23,299 nt of DNA from positions 8,372 through 31,670 of the forward strand of contig JAOAUE010000003.1 in the NCBI GenBank assembly GCA_030157745.1. The letters run 5' to 3'. A model generated the notes under the pieces. That model did no database searches and was not told where the DNA came from. It saw nothing but the letters and a program-made list of their open reading frames with translations. The translations under genes were made by a program, and so were the position numbers. Shown here piece by piece: positions 13,956-22,226 of the stretch. This DNA is from Minisyncoccota bacterium (GTDB lineage: Bacteria > Patescibacteriota > Minisyncoccia > Phycocordibacterales > UBA9973). Within the stretch, counting starts at the first letter, position 1. The number at the start of each line of letters is the position of its first letter.

Positions 13956-16900
13956 GTGAAAGCGTCTCTAGCTCAAAAAACAAAAAAGTTATTTGGAGGT
14001 TTTTTTGGTTTTAAAACTTTTTTAACTGTTTTTTTGATCGCGTTGTTTTTTAACATTGGAATTGTAAAAGCTCAATTCATAGGGCCAATACCTGCAACCA
14101 GTGTTAACTTTGACGAATTTGCCTGTTTATTTACAAAAACTGACAACAACGGCAAGTGTGTCCATAACCCTGACGAAGCAAATGTAAAAACTGGCGCTGA
14201 AAGTGGCGTTGTTTATGGGAAAACAAACACTTTCACAGACAAAGGGGTGACCTCTATAACAATGCAGATGGGTTTGTGGCTTGACGTTGCAAAAGAGGTA
14301 AAGGAAAAAAAATACCACTTTAGTAGGGTTGCTGATGATAGGTCCCAAACATTTTTGCTGAGACTAAAATATGAGCCAGTTGCTGGATATCCTATATATA
14401 AACTAATAGATATACCTTACCAAGAAGATAATGTTGAGGCCTTTGGTAATGCAAGAGTGCGAACTATAAACATGGACCTAACAAAAGGTTCACCTCAAAT
14501 AAAAATAGGTTTTTATAAGCTCGGCCCAAGTGGACCAGAAACAGTTACACAACAAGTTATCAATGCTGTTGTTGATACAAAAGTAAACTCTGGCACAATT
14601 GTTGAGATACCTTTCGGGGCTACGATATCAGCAGATCTTTGGTATTGTGCAGGTGAAAGGCAGGCTAGTAGACCTTCTGCTTTAGAACAAGCACAAGGAA
14701 TGGTAAACCCTGTAGACGGACGAAGGGCACCAAAAAATGATCCGCAAAGACCTGACCTTGCAGGGAGAGTTGAATATTTCACCTCTGATGGTAAGTACAC
14801 GGATAAACTAGATAACCATGAAGGTGGTATTTCATATGGAGTTACAAAATGTGACGGAACTGCTTATTTCAAAATAGGAAAAACCATAGATTTTAAACTT
14901 CCAGAATCAAAAGAGGCGGCACAAATAGACTCTCAAAAACAGCTCGATAGCGGGATCGTTAGTTCCGAGTACCTAGGTAGCGTACTACCTCTTTGTTCTA
15001 TTGATCCTTTTACAAACGGAAGTGTTATGGGGTGTGTCGCCCAGATACTTTATGGAGGAGTATTTAGACCTGTTGCTTTCTTTGCTCAGTTGATGGGTAA
15101 TATCTTTGACTTTTTCCTTGGCTATTCACTAAGTGATGAGTCTTATAGGCATGACTTTGTACAAACAGGCTGGCAACTGGTGCGAGATATTTCCAACATC
15201 TTTTTTATAATCATTATGATTTGGAGTGGCTTGGTAGCTATATTTGATACCAAAAAAGCTTCTTACAAAACAGTAATACCAACACTTATAATCAACGCTC
15301 TTATCATTAACTTTAGTCTTTTTGCTACCAGAGTAGTGATAGACCTTTCCAATATAACCGCTAGAATATTTTATAACCAAATGGTAGTAAAGGTAGATGG
15401 CGAAATCGCACCTAGTAGTAGTGGATTTAAACCTATCTCTGAAGCTATCGTTTCTTCTTTCAACCCTCAAAGCATATTTAAAAATTCTGTTCTACAGAGT
15501 GAAGACCTGGGTTCAGACACAGAATCTAGCTCTGCCACAACAGCTGATTTTAACTCTCAGTCCAAAAACCAAACAGAAGGGGCAAAATTTAAAAGATACT
15601 CTAGAGAATACGCTAGCTACTTTGCCTTGGTGACCCTTATAGCTATCATGATCAGTTTTTCTGTAGCTATCATGTTCTGGAAAACTGCATTTATATTTAT
15701 CGGAAGAGTTGTTGGCCTTTATATAGCAATGATATTTTCTCCTTTTGCTTTCCTTTCAAGAGGTAAGTTGCCGTTGGTGGGAAATATACCGGGGATAAAC
15801 TATAGTGCTTGGTGGAAAGACCTGACCCAATACGCTCTCTTGGCGCCGATATTTGTATTCTTTTTGTACATCATAAATGCATTTCTAAATGTAGAATTCT
15901 TTACAAAAGTTGGACTTGATCAAAATGGGCAAGGATTCTTTGGTTCTGTTATGTATGTGCTCATTCCTATGCTTATCATTTATGGACTTGTTACAAGAGG
16001 AGCGGGTATCGCGAAGGATTTGGCAGGAAAGTACGGTGAACTGGCACAAAAGATGATAGGGGGGGTTGCAGGAGTAGCGGTGGGTGGGGCCTTAGGTGTT
16101 GCGACTGGTGGTATAGCGGTTGCAGGAAGAAACGTTGTTGGAAGACTAGGTACAAGACTAGCATCGTCACAAACACTACAAAACGCCTCATCAAGAGGTG
16201 GAATTCTCGGAGGTTTAGCTGACAGAGTAATGCGGTCTGGTGGATATCTTTCTCGTTCGACATATGACGCCCGAAATATTACCGCTGTTAATAATCGGCT
16301 AAGAGAATTTGGTACTACAAATACTCGCGTTGGTGGATTTTTAGGGACAAATCAAACAAATACCGCGGGAGGGTTTACCGGTGCGATAGAAAGAGAAGTG
16401 AGAACACAAACAGGACGAGCGGATAGACTTCTAGTAACAGGACAACAAGCAGCAGCACAAGACGCAAGAAACGCTGTTTGGGAAAACAATTATCAAACAG
16501 CTAGAAATAATGCACAGCAGACAGCAAACGCAGCGGGGGCAGTGTTTGATGAAAACACCTTTAGAACAACATATATTGCACAACAAGCAACAACAGGAAA
16601 TATTAGACCTCAAACATCAGCTGAGATAAATAGGCAAAGAGAGAGGCAAAACAACGCTCGCTTGCAAAGAGGGTCACTATTGGCAAGAATTTCACGCCAG
16701 GTTACAAATAGGGCAACAACACCAGGAGGAACCGCGGGTGCAACAATAGGAGGAGCAGGACTTGCTACTGGTGCAATAGGCGCAACTGTAGCTGGCGGAC
16801 TAACAGCAGTAGCAGCCACTGTAATTGGGCAAGGCGCAATTGAAAATGCAGCACAACAACAAGTAGCCCGACAAAGGGCAAGTAACGCTAGAGACCCTCT

Positions 16901-17300
16901 TTCAGCAACACAAATACAAAGGCTGCAGGATAAGCTTACTCAGCTACAACAAGAACTAACCAGAAGAATTAGTGTTATGAATACTATTGGAGGAACATTT
17001 AATCCACCTGTAACTTTTGCAAATCTAACCCCAGCAAATATTATTGATTACCAAAATAACCGCCAGGCCGACATAAACTTACGCCAAACACAAATAGACG
17101 CCGAGCAAGATTTCATTGACCAAAACATAAACAATACCGCAATGAGAACCCAGATTAATCAGGCAAGGTCTAATATTAGAAACTTAAGTAACCAGCAAAA
17201 CACTTTGAGAAACGATATTAAGCAGGCAGGAAACATACTAAACGAATTTAATAGAATCCAAACAGATATGAATAACGTAAGACAACAACTAGGTATCTAA
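13956..17300 (+). CDS. VirB6/TrbL-like polytopic membrane protein of the T4SS-like system
   Basis: Read from GTG 13956 this protein has 1,114 residues. It begins with a signal-type segment (KKLFGGFFGFKTFLTVFLIALFF, cleavage after VKA), followed by a large soluble region of about 330 residues. Then come several membrane helices (coded by about 15,060-15,370 and 15,600-16,000), including NIFFIIIMIWSGLVAIF and PTLIINALIINFSL, in the arrangement of VirB6/TrbL inner-membrane channel proteins. The C-terminal third has two Gly/Ala-rich hydrophobic patches (16,050-16,140 and 16,730-16,850) within a Gln/Arg/Asn-rich, coiled-coil-like region. The frame extends upstream to TTG 13905, overlapping the previous gene, but that start would add a second hydrophobic signal and lacks a promoter. 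The family call rests on topology and neighbours; the extended ectodomain is unlike plasmid VirB6. Confidence 0.75.
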   Translation: MKASLAQKTKKLFGGFFGFKTFLTVFLIALFFNIGIVKAQFIGPIPATSVNFDEFACLFTKTDNNGKCVHNPDEANVKTGAESGVVYGKTNTFTDKGVTSITMQMGLWLDVAKEVKEKKYHFSRVADDRSQTFLLRLKYEPVAGYPIYKLIDIPYQEDNVEAFGNARVRTINMDLTKGSPQIKIGFYKLGPSGPETVTQQVINAVVDTKVNSGTIVEIPFGATISADLWYCAGERQASRPSALEQAQGMVNPVDGRRAPKNDPQRPDLAGRVEYFTSDGKYTDKLDNHEGGISYGVTKCDGTAYFKIGKTIDFKLPESKEAAQIDSQKQLDSGIVSSEYLGSVLPLCSIDPFTNGSVMGCVAQILYGGVFRPVAFFAQLMGNIFDFFLGYSLSDESYRHDFVQTGWQLVRDISNIFFIIIMIWSGLVAIFDTKKASYKTVIPTLIINALIINFSLFATRVVIDLSNITARIFYNQMVVKVDGEIAPSSSGFKPISEAIVSSFNPQSIFKNSVLQSEDLGSDTESSSATTADFNSQSKNQTEGAKFKRYSREYASYFALVTLIAIMISFSVAIMFWKTAFIFIGRVVGLYIAMIFSPFAFLSRGKLPLVGNIPGINYSAWWKDLTQYALLAPIFVFFLYIINAFLNVEFFTKVGLDQNGQGFFGSVMYVLIPMLIIYGLVTRGAGIAKDLAGKYGELAQKMIGGVAGVAVGGALGVATGGIAVAGRNVVGRLGTRLASSQTLQNASSRGGILGGLADRVMRSGGYLSRSTYDARNITAVNNRLREFGTTNTRVGGFLGTNQTNTAGGFTGAIEREVRTQTGRADRLLVTGQQAAAQDARNAVWENNYQTARNNAQQTANAAGAVFDENTFRTTYIAQQATTGNIRPQTSAEINRQRERQNNARLQRGSLLARISRQVTNRATTPGGTAGATIGGAGLATGAIGATVAGGLTAVAATVIGQGAIENAAQQQVARQRASNARDPLSATQIQRLQDKLTQLQQELTRRISVMNTIGGTFNPPVTFANLTPANIIDYQNNRQADINLRQTQIDAEQDFIDQNINNTAMRTQINQARSNIRNLSNQQNTLRNDIKQAGNILNEFNRIQTDMNNVRQQLGI

Positions 17301-17301
17301 T

Positions 17302-17781
17302 ATGAAAAACGAAGAAGAAACAATTGAAGATGTTATTAGTAAAATTGATATAAATTCTGATGAATTTAAAACTCTAAGTAAAATAGATAGTTTTTTGGAG
17401 TCTATAAAAAAGAAGTACTTAGTATCTGATGATGAAAAAAATATTATTGACGGAGAAATGACTCTTTATATAATTAAGGAGAATAATGAGAACGAGCTAG
17501 TTAACAACCTTAAACAGCACTTGTCTTTGTCAATTAAAGAAAATAAGGTGGAGGAATTAATAAAGGAAACTATATTATTTTTAAAAAACAAGAAAAACAT
17601 TCCTGAAGCAGTAGCACCTTCTCCTGAACAAGCATTAATAAATATCAAAGAAAGACTTAACTCTCCAAGCGCTGTAGCACCAATAACTAGAGATCATAGT
17701 TTTTCAAAGAACGAAAATATGGTAGAAAAGGTAGTTGAAAAACCTAAAATAGACCCTTATAGAGAACTCCCAAGTGAGTAA
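17302..17781 (+). CDS. Hypothetical acidic soluble protein
   Basis: The 159-residue protein starts 1 nt after the stop of the VirB6-like gene, so it is surely co-transcribed. It is rich in Glu, Lys, Asp and Asn and mostly helical for the first 95 residues, followed by two Ala-Val-Ala-Pro linkers (EAVAPSPEQ, SAVAPITRD) around a short helix, and ends with DPYRELPSE. No signal peptide, membrane helix or known domain. A cytoplasmic accessory or adaptor of the machine is possible, by position only. Confidence 0.65.
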   Translation: MKNEEETIEDVISKIDINSDEFKTLSKIDSFLESIKKKYLVSDDEKNIIDGEMTLYIIKENNENELVNNLKQHLSLSIKENKVEELIKETILFLKNKKNIPEAVAPSPEQALINIKERLNSPSAVAPITRDHSFSKNENMVEKVVEKPKIDPYRELPSE

Positions 17782-17858
17782 AAGTTTATAAAGTTATCAA
17801 GTTTGTAAAGAGAGCCAAGTATACAACTTCACTTTCAACTTTATGAACTTTATAACTT
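17782..17858. repeat. Inverted pair of GTTnnTAAA-type repeat arrays (no gene inside)
   Basis: The left part (17782-17810) is made of GTTTATAAA / GTTATCAA / GTTTGTAAA units; the right part (17825-17858) is made of the same kind of unit inverted (AACTTTATGAACTTTATAAC). Only 14 nt separate them, so the RNA or single strand could fold. The inverted right part matches the array before the four-helix-bundle gene at about 24 of 26 positions. It looks like a short, gene-less version of the element at 18278-18690. Confidence 0.65.
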
Positions 17859-17883
17859 GCATATAGTATACTTACTATATGCA
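17858..17883. promoter_or_regulatory. Palindromic promoter/operator at the prgI start
   Basis: TGCATATAGTA-TACT-TACTATATGCA: 11-bp perfect arms around TACT. TATAGT (17862-17867) and TATACT (17867-17872) are both possible -10 boxes, and the ATG of prgI (17879-17881) lies in the right arm. The core of 18 bp is identical to the palindrome at 18687-18716. Confidence 0.65.
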
Positions 17884-18277
17884 GTTCAAGGTTCCTCAAT
17901 TTATAGACATAGAAGACAAGGTTGTAGGCAATCTATCTTTTAAACAATTCGCTTATTTGGCTGGTGGGGCAGGGCTTTGTTATATTTCTATTAGACTTTT
18001 ACCTAGTTTTGTATCTCTTTTTTTGGTTCCAGCTTTAGCAGGCCTGGCTTTGGCTCTAGCTTTTATAAAGGTGAACGATAAACCTTTTGCTCATATCTTG
18101 GAGGCATTTGTTAGATATTATTTGAAATCAAGGCTTTATTTGTGGAAAAAACAAAAATCAAAACCACAAAATAAAACTGATACAAAAGAATCCTCACCAC
18201 TTCGTGCTACACTTTCTGAGAGCAAACTCAAGACACTATCTTGGAGTTTAGATGTTATTGATCCTAAGGGAAAGTAA
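17879..18277 (+). CDS. PrgI family protein (T4SS-like inner-membrane component)
   Basis: The 132-residue protein starts with the family signature QFKVPQFIDIEDKVVGNLSFKQFAYL, followed by two close membrane helices (about 24-44 and 47-63), a conserved NDKPFAHILEAFVRYYLKSRLYLW segment and a basic soluble tail. PrgI-type proteins are encoded next to VirB4 ATPases in Gram-positive conjugation systems and in Patescibacteria and are thought to be the VirB3 counterpart that seats the ATPase at the membrane. The VirB4 gene lies downstream, separated by the four-helix-bundle gene and the TraC-like gene. Expression probably depends on the palindromic promoter that covers its start codon. Confidence 0.85.
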   Translation: MQFKVPQFIDIEDKVVGNLSFKQFAYLAGGAGLCYISIRLLPSFVSLFLVPALAGLALALAFIKVNDKPFAHILEAFVRYYLKSRLYLWKKQKSKPQNKTDTKESSPLRATLSESKLKTLSWSLDVIDPKGK

Positions 18278-18690
18278 AAAGTTTGTAAAGTTATAAGGTT
18301 CATAAAGTTAAAACTGCATGAAGATAACAAAATTTGAAGACATTATCGCTTGGCAGAAAGCGAGTAAGCTAACACTAAATATCTACAAAACTTTTTCAAA
18401 CTGCAAGGATTTCTCATTTAAAAACCAAGTAGAGCGAGCAAGTATTTCTGTAATGAATAATATTGCCGAAGGTTTTGAGCGTCAAACAAATAAGGACTTT
18501 AGAAATTTCCTATTTATAGCTAAGGGTTCCTGCGGTGAGGTGCGATCAATGCTCTCTGTGGCTGAGAATTTAAAGTATATAACTAAAGAAGATTACGCAT
18601 CTATCCACAAACAAACCGTTGAGATCTCAAGAATTCTCTCTGGTTTAATCAAGACTTTATAAACTTTATACTTTTAACTTTATAACTAAC
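18278..18690 (+). mobile_element. Putative four-helix-bundle gene element flanked by inverted repeat arrays
   Basis: The four-helix-bundle gene is bracketed by arrays of short units: GTTTGTAAA / GTTATAAG / GTTCATAAA / GTTAAAAC on the left (18278-18314) and inverted units (ACTTTATAAACTTTATAC ... AACTTTATAACT) on the right (18654-18688). It splits the prgI-traC-virB4 order that is usual for this locus type. Mobility is inferred from the repeats and the interruption; the known related case is the 23S rRNA intervening sequence, which carries the same protein family. Confidence 0.45.
18318..18662 (+). CDS. Four-helix-bundle protein (23S rRNA-IVS / S23 family)
   Basis: The 114-residue protein matches the 23S rRNA-intervening-sequence protein family (Avd/S23-like four-helix bundles): W12 and KAS near the start, the Q37-VERASISVMNNIAEG segment, RQTNKDFRNFLFIAKGSCGEVRS in helix 3, and a final helix ending ILSGLIKTL. 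The family is known as pentameric helical bundles; the biochemical function of stand-alone members is not established, and Avd members act with reverse transcriptases in diversity-generating retroelements. No reverse transcriptase is near. The gene has no Shine-Dalgarno and its stop codon lies in the right repeat array, so repeats and gene appear to be one unit. Confidence 0.9.
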   Translation: MKITKFEDIIAWQKASKLTLNIYKTFSNCKDFSFKNQVERASISVMNNIAEGFERQTNKDFRNFLFIAKGSCGEVRSMLSVAENLKYITKEDYASIHKQTVEISRILSGLIKTL

Positions 18691-18716
18691 TGTATAGTAT
18701 ACTTACTATACAGTTA
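18687..18716. promoter_or_regulatory. Palindromic promoter/operator before the traC-like gene
   Basis: TAACTGTATAGTA-TACT-TACTATACAGTTA: 13-bp perfect arms around TACT. TATAGT (18693-18698) and TATACT (18698-18703) are possible -10 boxes. The start codon A is the last base of the palindrome. The flanking AACTTTATAACT (18676-18687) is also shared with the prgI copy, giving a direct repeat of about 40 bp. Confidence 0.65.
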
Positions 18717-19348
18717 TGGCGCCATCAAGTAGTCCAACCCAACAATTCGTCCCTGTAAAAGAAGTCCGCGATGGTGTCGTGGTTCTTAAAGACGGGACAT
18801 TAGCAACTGTTGTTTTAGTTTCTTCTATAAACCTCTCTTTGAAATCTTATGATGAGCAAAGAGCGACCCTGTCTCAGTTTCAAAGCTTTTTAAATACTTT
18901 GGACTTTCCAATCCAAATAGTCATACAATCTAGACGCTATGATGTCCGTCCTTATGTTTTAACCCTAGAAAAAAGGCTTCAGGCCCAAACAGAGCCACTT
19001 TTGAGGGTTCAAACACAAGAATACATAGAGTTCATTAGAAGCTTTACAGAGCAGGTAAACATAATGCGCAAAAGCTTCTTTGTGGTTATACCTTATAACC
19101 CTCCAGTTTTAAGTCAGGGAGGAGGACTGAGTAAGGTTTTTTCTTTTTTTGGTAAAAAAGAAACGGTTTTGGAACAAACTGCTGACTTCGAAGAGGAGCG
19201 CACACAACTAGAAGAGCGTGTGGGGGTCATAGAACAAGGCCTATCAAGACTGGGCTTACGTGTTGCGCAACTAGGAACACAAGAGGTCATAGAACTCCTT
19301 TACAAAACTTTCAACCCAGGCGAAACCACTTCTCACGCACAAGAGTAA
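18716..19348 (+). CDS. TraC/VirB4 N-terminal-domain-like protein
   Basis: The 210-residue protein resembles the N-terminal, non-ATPase domain of TraC/TrsE-type VirB4 proteins: PVKEVRDGVVVLKDGTLATVVLVSSINLSLKS, then QRATLSQFQSFLNTLDFPIQIVIQSRRYD, then the helix-strand unit ending in RKSFFVVIPYNPP, and a C-terminal helical hairpin (QLEERVGVIEQGLSRLGLRVAQL). No Walker motifs are present. The complete VirB4 follows 45 nt later and has its own N-terminal domain, so this is a separate subunit rather than a frameshifted half. It probably works at the membrane with PrgI and VirB4. Confidence 0.78.
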   Translation: MAPSSSPTQQFVPVKEVRDGVVVLKDGTLATVVLVSSINLSLKSYDEQRATLSQFQSFLNTLDFPIQIVIQSRRYDVRPYVLTLEKRLQAQTEPLLRVQTQEYIEFIRSFTEQVNIMRKSFFVVIPYNPPVLSQGGGLSKVFSFFGKKETVLEQTADFEEERTQLEERVGVIEQGLSRLGLRVAQLGTQEVIELLYKTFNPGETTSHAQE

Positions 19349-19377
19349 CATTAGTCTCTTTTTACCTTAGCTTATAG

Positions 19378-19383
19378 TATAAT
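19378..19383 (+). promoter_or_regulatory. -10 box of virB4-like gene
   Basis: Consensus TATAAT, overlapping a TATAGTATA motif, with 10 nt to the ATG. The predicted leader is 0-4 nt. Confidence 0.6.
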
Positions 19384-19393
19384 TATAAATATT

Positions 19394-21232
19394 ATGGGAC
19401 TTTTTAGTTCAAATAAAAAAACTACTTCTCCATCTAGCTTTATTGGTGGAGCAAAAAATTTGCCCGTACTTCCAGAAGAAGCTTATTCTTGGGCTACCAT
19501 GGAGCTCTCTGACAACATAGCTCCTTCTGCTATAGAAATAACTCCGAAATCTATCCATATAGGAGACAAGATAGTTAGAACATTTTTTGTTATTTCTTAT
19601 CCGAGATATTTAAATGACAACTGGTTTACACCCATCATAAATCTGGACAAAATATTTGATGTCGCTATCTATATAACACCGATAGAAACATCAGAGCTTC
19701 TAAAGCAATTTCAAAAAAAGATAGCTGAAGTAGAAAGTCAGATAATGGTCAGACAACAAAAAGGCTTGGTGCGTGATCCTATGCTTGATACTGCCTATCA
19801 AGACCTTGAGGAGCTCCGAGACAACCTAACGCAAGCTCAAGAAAAAATGTTCTCTGTCGGGCTTTATATAAGTATCTATGGAGAAAATGATACCGATCTT
19901 TTCAGGGCAGAAAGTGAGATAAGATCAATCTTGGAATCAAAACTTATATATTTAAAGCCGACATTGTTTCAGCAAGAGGACGGCTTTAAAAGCGTTTCGC
20001 CTCTTGGTAAAGACACGATAAGTGTAACCCAGAAACTAAATTCAGAGCCACTATCTAGCTTGTTTCCATTCGTTTCTTTTGATCTAACATCTGAGACTGG
20101 TATTTTGTACGGGGTGAACAGACACAATTCTTCTTTGGTTATCTTTGATAGATTTTCTCTTGAAAACTACAACTCTATAATATTTGCCAAGTCTGGTGCG
20201 GGTAAAAGCTACGCTACAAAACTAGAGATCATCAGAACTCTGATGTTCGATACAGATGTGATTGTTATAGACCCTGAAAGAGAATACGAGTACCTAGCTG
20301 AAGCAGTGGGGGGTAGGTACTTCAACATCTCTCTTTCTTCTGACCACCACATCAACCCTTTTGATCTTCCAAAACCAAGAGAAGACGAGGCTCCAGCTGA
20401 TGTCTTACGGAGTAACATAATAAACCTTGTCGGACTTTTCAGAATCATGCTCGGGGGCTTAACGCCTGAAGAAGACTCTATCATTGATAGAGCTATTACA
20501 GAGACTTATTCTCTCAAAGACATCAGTGCTGATTCTGATTTCACAAGTATAGAGCCACCACTTCTATCTGACTTTGAGATGGTTCTAGGTGGTATGGAAG
20601 GGAGCGAATCAATACTCCAAAGACTTTCAAAGTACACCAAAGGGTCTTGGTCAAACTTCATCAACCAACCAACAAACGTTGATATCAACAAAAAGTTTGT
20701 GGTCTTCTCTGTTAGAGATATGGAGGATGACTTGAAACCGGCAGCTATGTATATAGTGACTCACTTTATATGGAACGCTATACGTAAAGAGCTCAAAAAA
20801 CGTCTTTTGGTAGTGGATGAGGCTTGGTGGATGATGAAAAGTGATGACACCGCTTCGTTTCTATACTCTATTGCCAAGAGAGGGAGAAAATACTTTCTAG
20901 GTCTTTGCACTATCACTCAAGACGTCGGAGACTTTATGAAAAGTCCTTATGGTGTTCCTATTGTTACCAACTCTTCTATACAAATATTGCTCAAACAGTC
21001 TCCAAGCACAATCGATGTTTTACAAAAAACATTTAACCTAACAGATGAAGAAAAATATTTGTTGTTAGAAAGTGGTGTAGGAGAGGGGATATTTTTTGCC
21101 GGACTTAAACATGTAGCCATAAAGATCATAGCTTCTTATACCGAAGACCAAATAATAACCTCTGACCCGTCACAAGTCTTATCTATAAAAAGAGCCAAGC
21201 AAGAGTTCAGAGAAAGTCAGGGGGCACTCTAA
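19394..21232 (+). CDS. virB4: VirB4/TraC-type secretion ATPase
   Basis: This 612-residue ATPase powers assembly or substrate transfer in type IV secretion systems, acting at the cytoplasmic face of the membrane. The N-terminal domain (about 1-230) includes the VirB4-like strand RTFFVISYPRY and a helical hairpin; the ATPase domain follows with Walker A AKSGAGKS (265-272), the DPEREYEYLA segment after the second strand, Walker B LLVVDEAWWMM (471-481; D475, E476) and a C-terminal CTITQDVGDFM arginine/sensor region. The length fits VirB4 of monoderm-type systems. A TATAAT box 10 nt before the ATG gives it a separate promoter. No relaxase or VirD4 coupling ATPase is in the window, so the substrate is unknown. 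Confidence 0.93.
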   Translation: MGLFSSNKKTTSPSSFIGGAKNLPVLPEEAYSWATMELSDNIAPSAIEITPKSIHIGDKIVRTFFVISYPRYLNDNWFTPIINLDKIFDVAIYITPIETSELLKQFQKKIAEVESQIMVRQQKGLVRDPMLDTAYQDLEELRDNLTQAQEKMFSVGLYISIYGENDTDLFRAESEIRSILESKLIYLKPTLFQQEDGFKSVSPLGKDTISVTQKLNSEPLSSLFPFVSFDLTSETGILYGVNRHNSSLVIFDRFSLENYNSIIFAKSGAGKSYATKLEIIRTLMFDTDVIVIDPEREYEYLAEAVGGRYFNISLSSDHHINPFDLPKPREDEAPADVLRSNIINLVGLFRIMLGGLTPEEDSIIDRAITETYSLKDISADSDFTSIEPPLLSDFEMVLGGMEGSESILQRLSKYTKGSWSNFINQPTNVDINKKFVVFSVRDMEDDLKPAAMYIVTHFIWNAIRKELKKRLLVVDEAWWMMKSDDTASFLYSIAKRGRKYFLGLCTITQDVGDFMKSPYGVPIVTNSSIQILLKQSPSTIDVLQKTFNLTDEEKYLLLESGVGEGIFFAGLKHVAIKIIASYTEDQIITSDPSQVLSIKRAKQEFRESQGAL

Positions 21233-21249
21233 AGACAGCGTCTTGATGA

Positions 21250-21255
21250 TATAAT
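21250..21255 (+). promoter_or_regulatory. -10 box of exported-protein gene at 21265
   Basis: Consensus TATAAT, 9 nt before the ATG. The spacer ends in TTGTA, as it does before the gene at 9400. Confidence 0.6.
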
Positions 21256-21264
21256 TATCTTGTA

Positions 21265-22206
21265 ATGAAAAAGATCCTAACAATATTTATTTTCTTAAGC
21301 ATCTTTAGTACTAAAAGCGCCTACGCTCAGCTTTTACCGGAAGATATAAGCATTTCTCTGTTTCCAAACAATCCAAAACCTGGTCAAATAATATCAGCAA
21401 CAGTCGAAAGCTTCGGTATGGACCTAAGCCGGTCAAAGATCTTTTGGTATTACAACGACAAACTTATCTCCTCTGGTATAGGGAAAACTGAAACAAAGGT
21501 CACCTCACCAAATTTTGGGCAAAAGGCGTCTCTTTTGGTTAGGGTCTCTGGTGGCGGGTCTGACTCAGAAACAAGTGTTGTGATCAGCTCTTCTGAGCTT
21601 GATGTTATCTGGGAAGCGGTAGACTCTTATACTCCACCCTTTTATAAAGGTAAGGCCCTAGCTCCTATTGGAACAAAAATTAAAGTCGTAGCCATGCCAA
21701 GTGTAGGTGGACTAAAAAACCTATCCTACACATGGAGCCATAACGGCTCTGTTATCAAAGGTCTCTCTGGAACAAACAAGGATTCGGTAACTATAAAGAC
21801 CGATTCGTTGAGTCAACGAGAGTTGTTTTCAGCTAGCGTGGTTGGTGGAACATTTGAAGGTCAAAATGAGACCTCTCTAGATCTCAGAGACCCGAGCGCT
21901 GTTTTGTACACAAAAAGCAACGGCTTTATAGATTATGCCAACGGCTATATCAACACCTTGCCTATAAACAGCGCTGGTCTAACCTTAAGAATCGAGCCTT
22001 TTAACATAAACGTAAACAAAAACATATCTGATAGCCTAGATGTTATGTTCGATATCGAAGGAGAAGTATTTCGGGGAGAGGTCTTACCACAAGAGCTAGC
22101 AATAACAAAACCAGAAAATTCTGGACAAAGCTCCCTCAAAATAAACATATCTTCCTTGAAAGAAAAGTTTCAAATAGTTAAGAAAGCATTCACCCTTTCT
22201 TTTTAA
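21265..22206 (+). CDS. Exported beta-rich hypothetical protein
   Basis: The 313-residue protein has a signal peptide (MKKILTIFIFLSIFSTKSAYA, cleavage before QLLP). The mature protein is full of alternating strands and looks like two or three Ig-like/PKD-type modules: NPKPGQIISATVESFG ... IFWYYNDKLISSGIG at 30-75, and LAPIGTKIKVVAMPSVGG ... YTWSHNGSVIKG about 130-180, each with a W/Y-containing strand at the same place. No catalytic motif is seen. It lies between VirB4 and the pilin-like gene, so it may be a surface or adhesion part of the system. The domain call is by eye. Confidence 0.72.
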   Translation: MKKILTIFIFLSIFSTKSAYAQLLPEDISISLFPNNPKPGQIISATVESFGMDLSRSKIFWYYNDKLISSGIGKTETKVTSPNFGQKASLLVRVSGGGSDSETSVVISSSELDVIWEAVDSYTPPFYKGKALAPIGTKIKVVAMPSVGGLKNLSYTWSHNGSVIKGLSGTNKDSVTIKTDSLSQRELFSASVVGGTFEGQNETSLDLRDPSAVLYTKSNGFIDYANGYINTLPINSAGLTLRIEPFNINVNKNISDSLDVMFDIEGEVFRGEVLPQELAITKPENSGQSSLKINISSLKEKFQIVKKAFTLSF

Positions 22207-22211
22207 TATAG

Positions 22212-22217
22212 TACAAT
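22212..22217 (+). promoter_or_regulatory. -10 box of pilin-like gene
   Basis: TACAAT, 9 nt before the ATG at 22227, overlapping an ATATAGTAC motif. Confidence 0.55.
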
Positions 22218-22226
22218 AAACTAACA

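Noticed and set aside
18318..18662. Avd-type accessory protein of a diversity-generating retroelement
   Set aside because: No reverse transcriptase or template/variable repeat was seen nearby; the sequence fits the stand-alone S23-type family.
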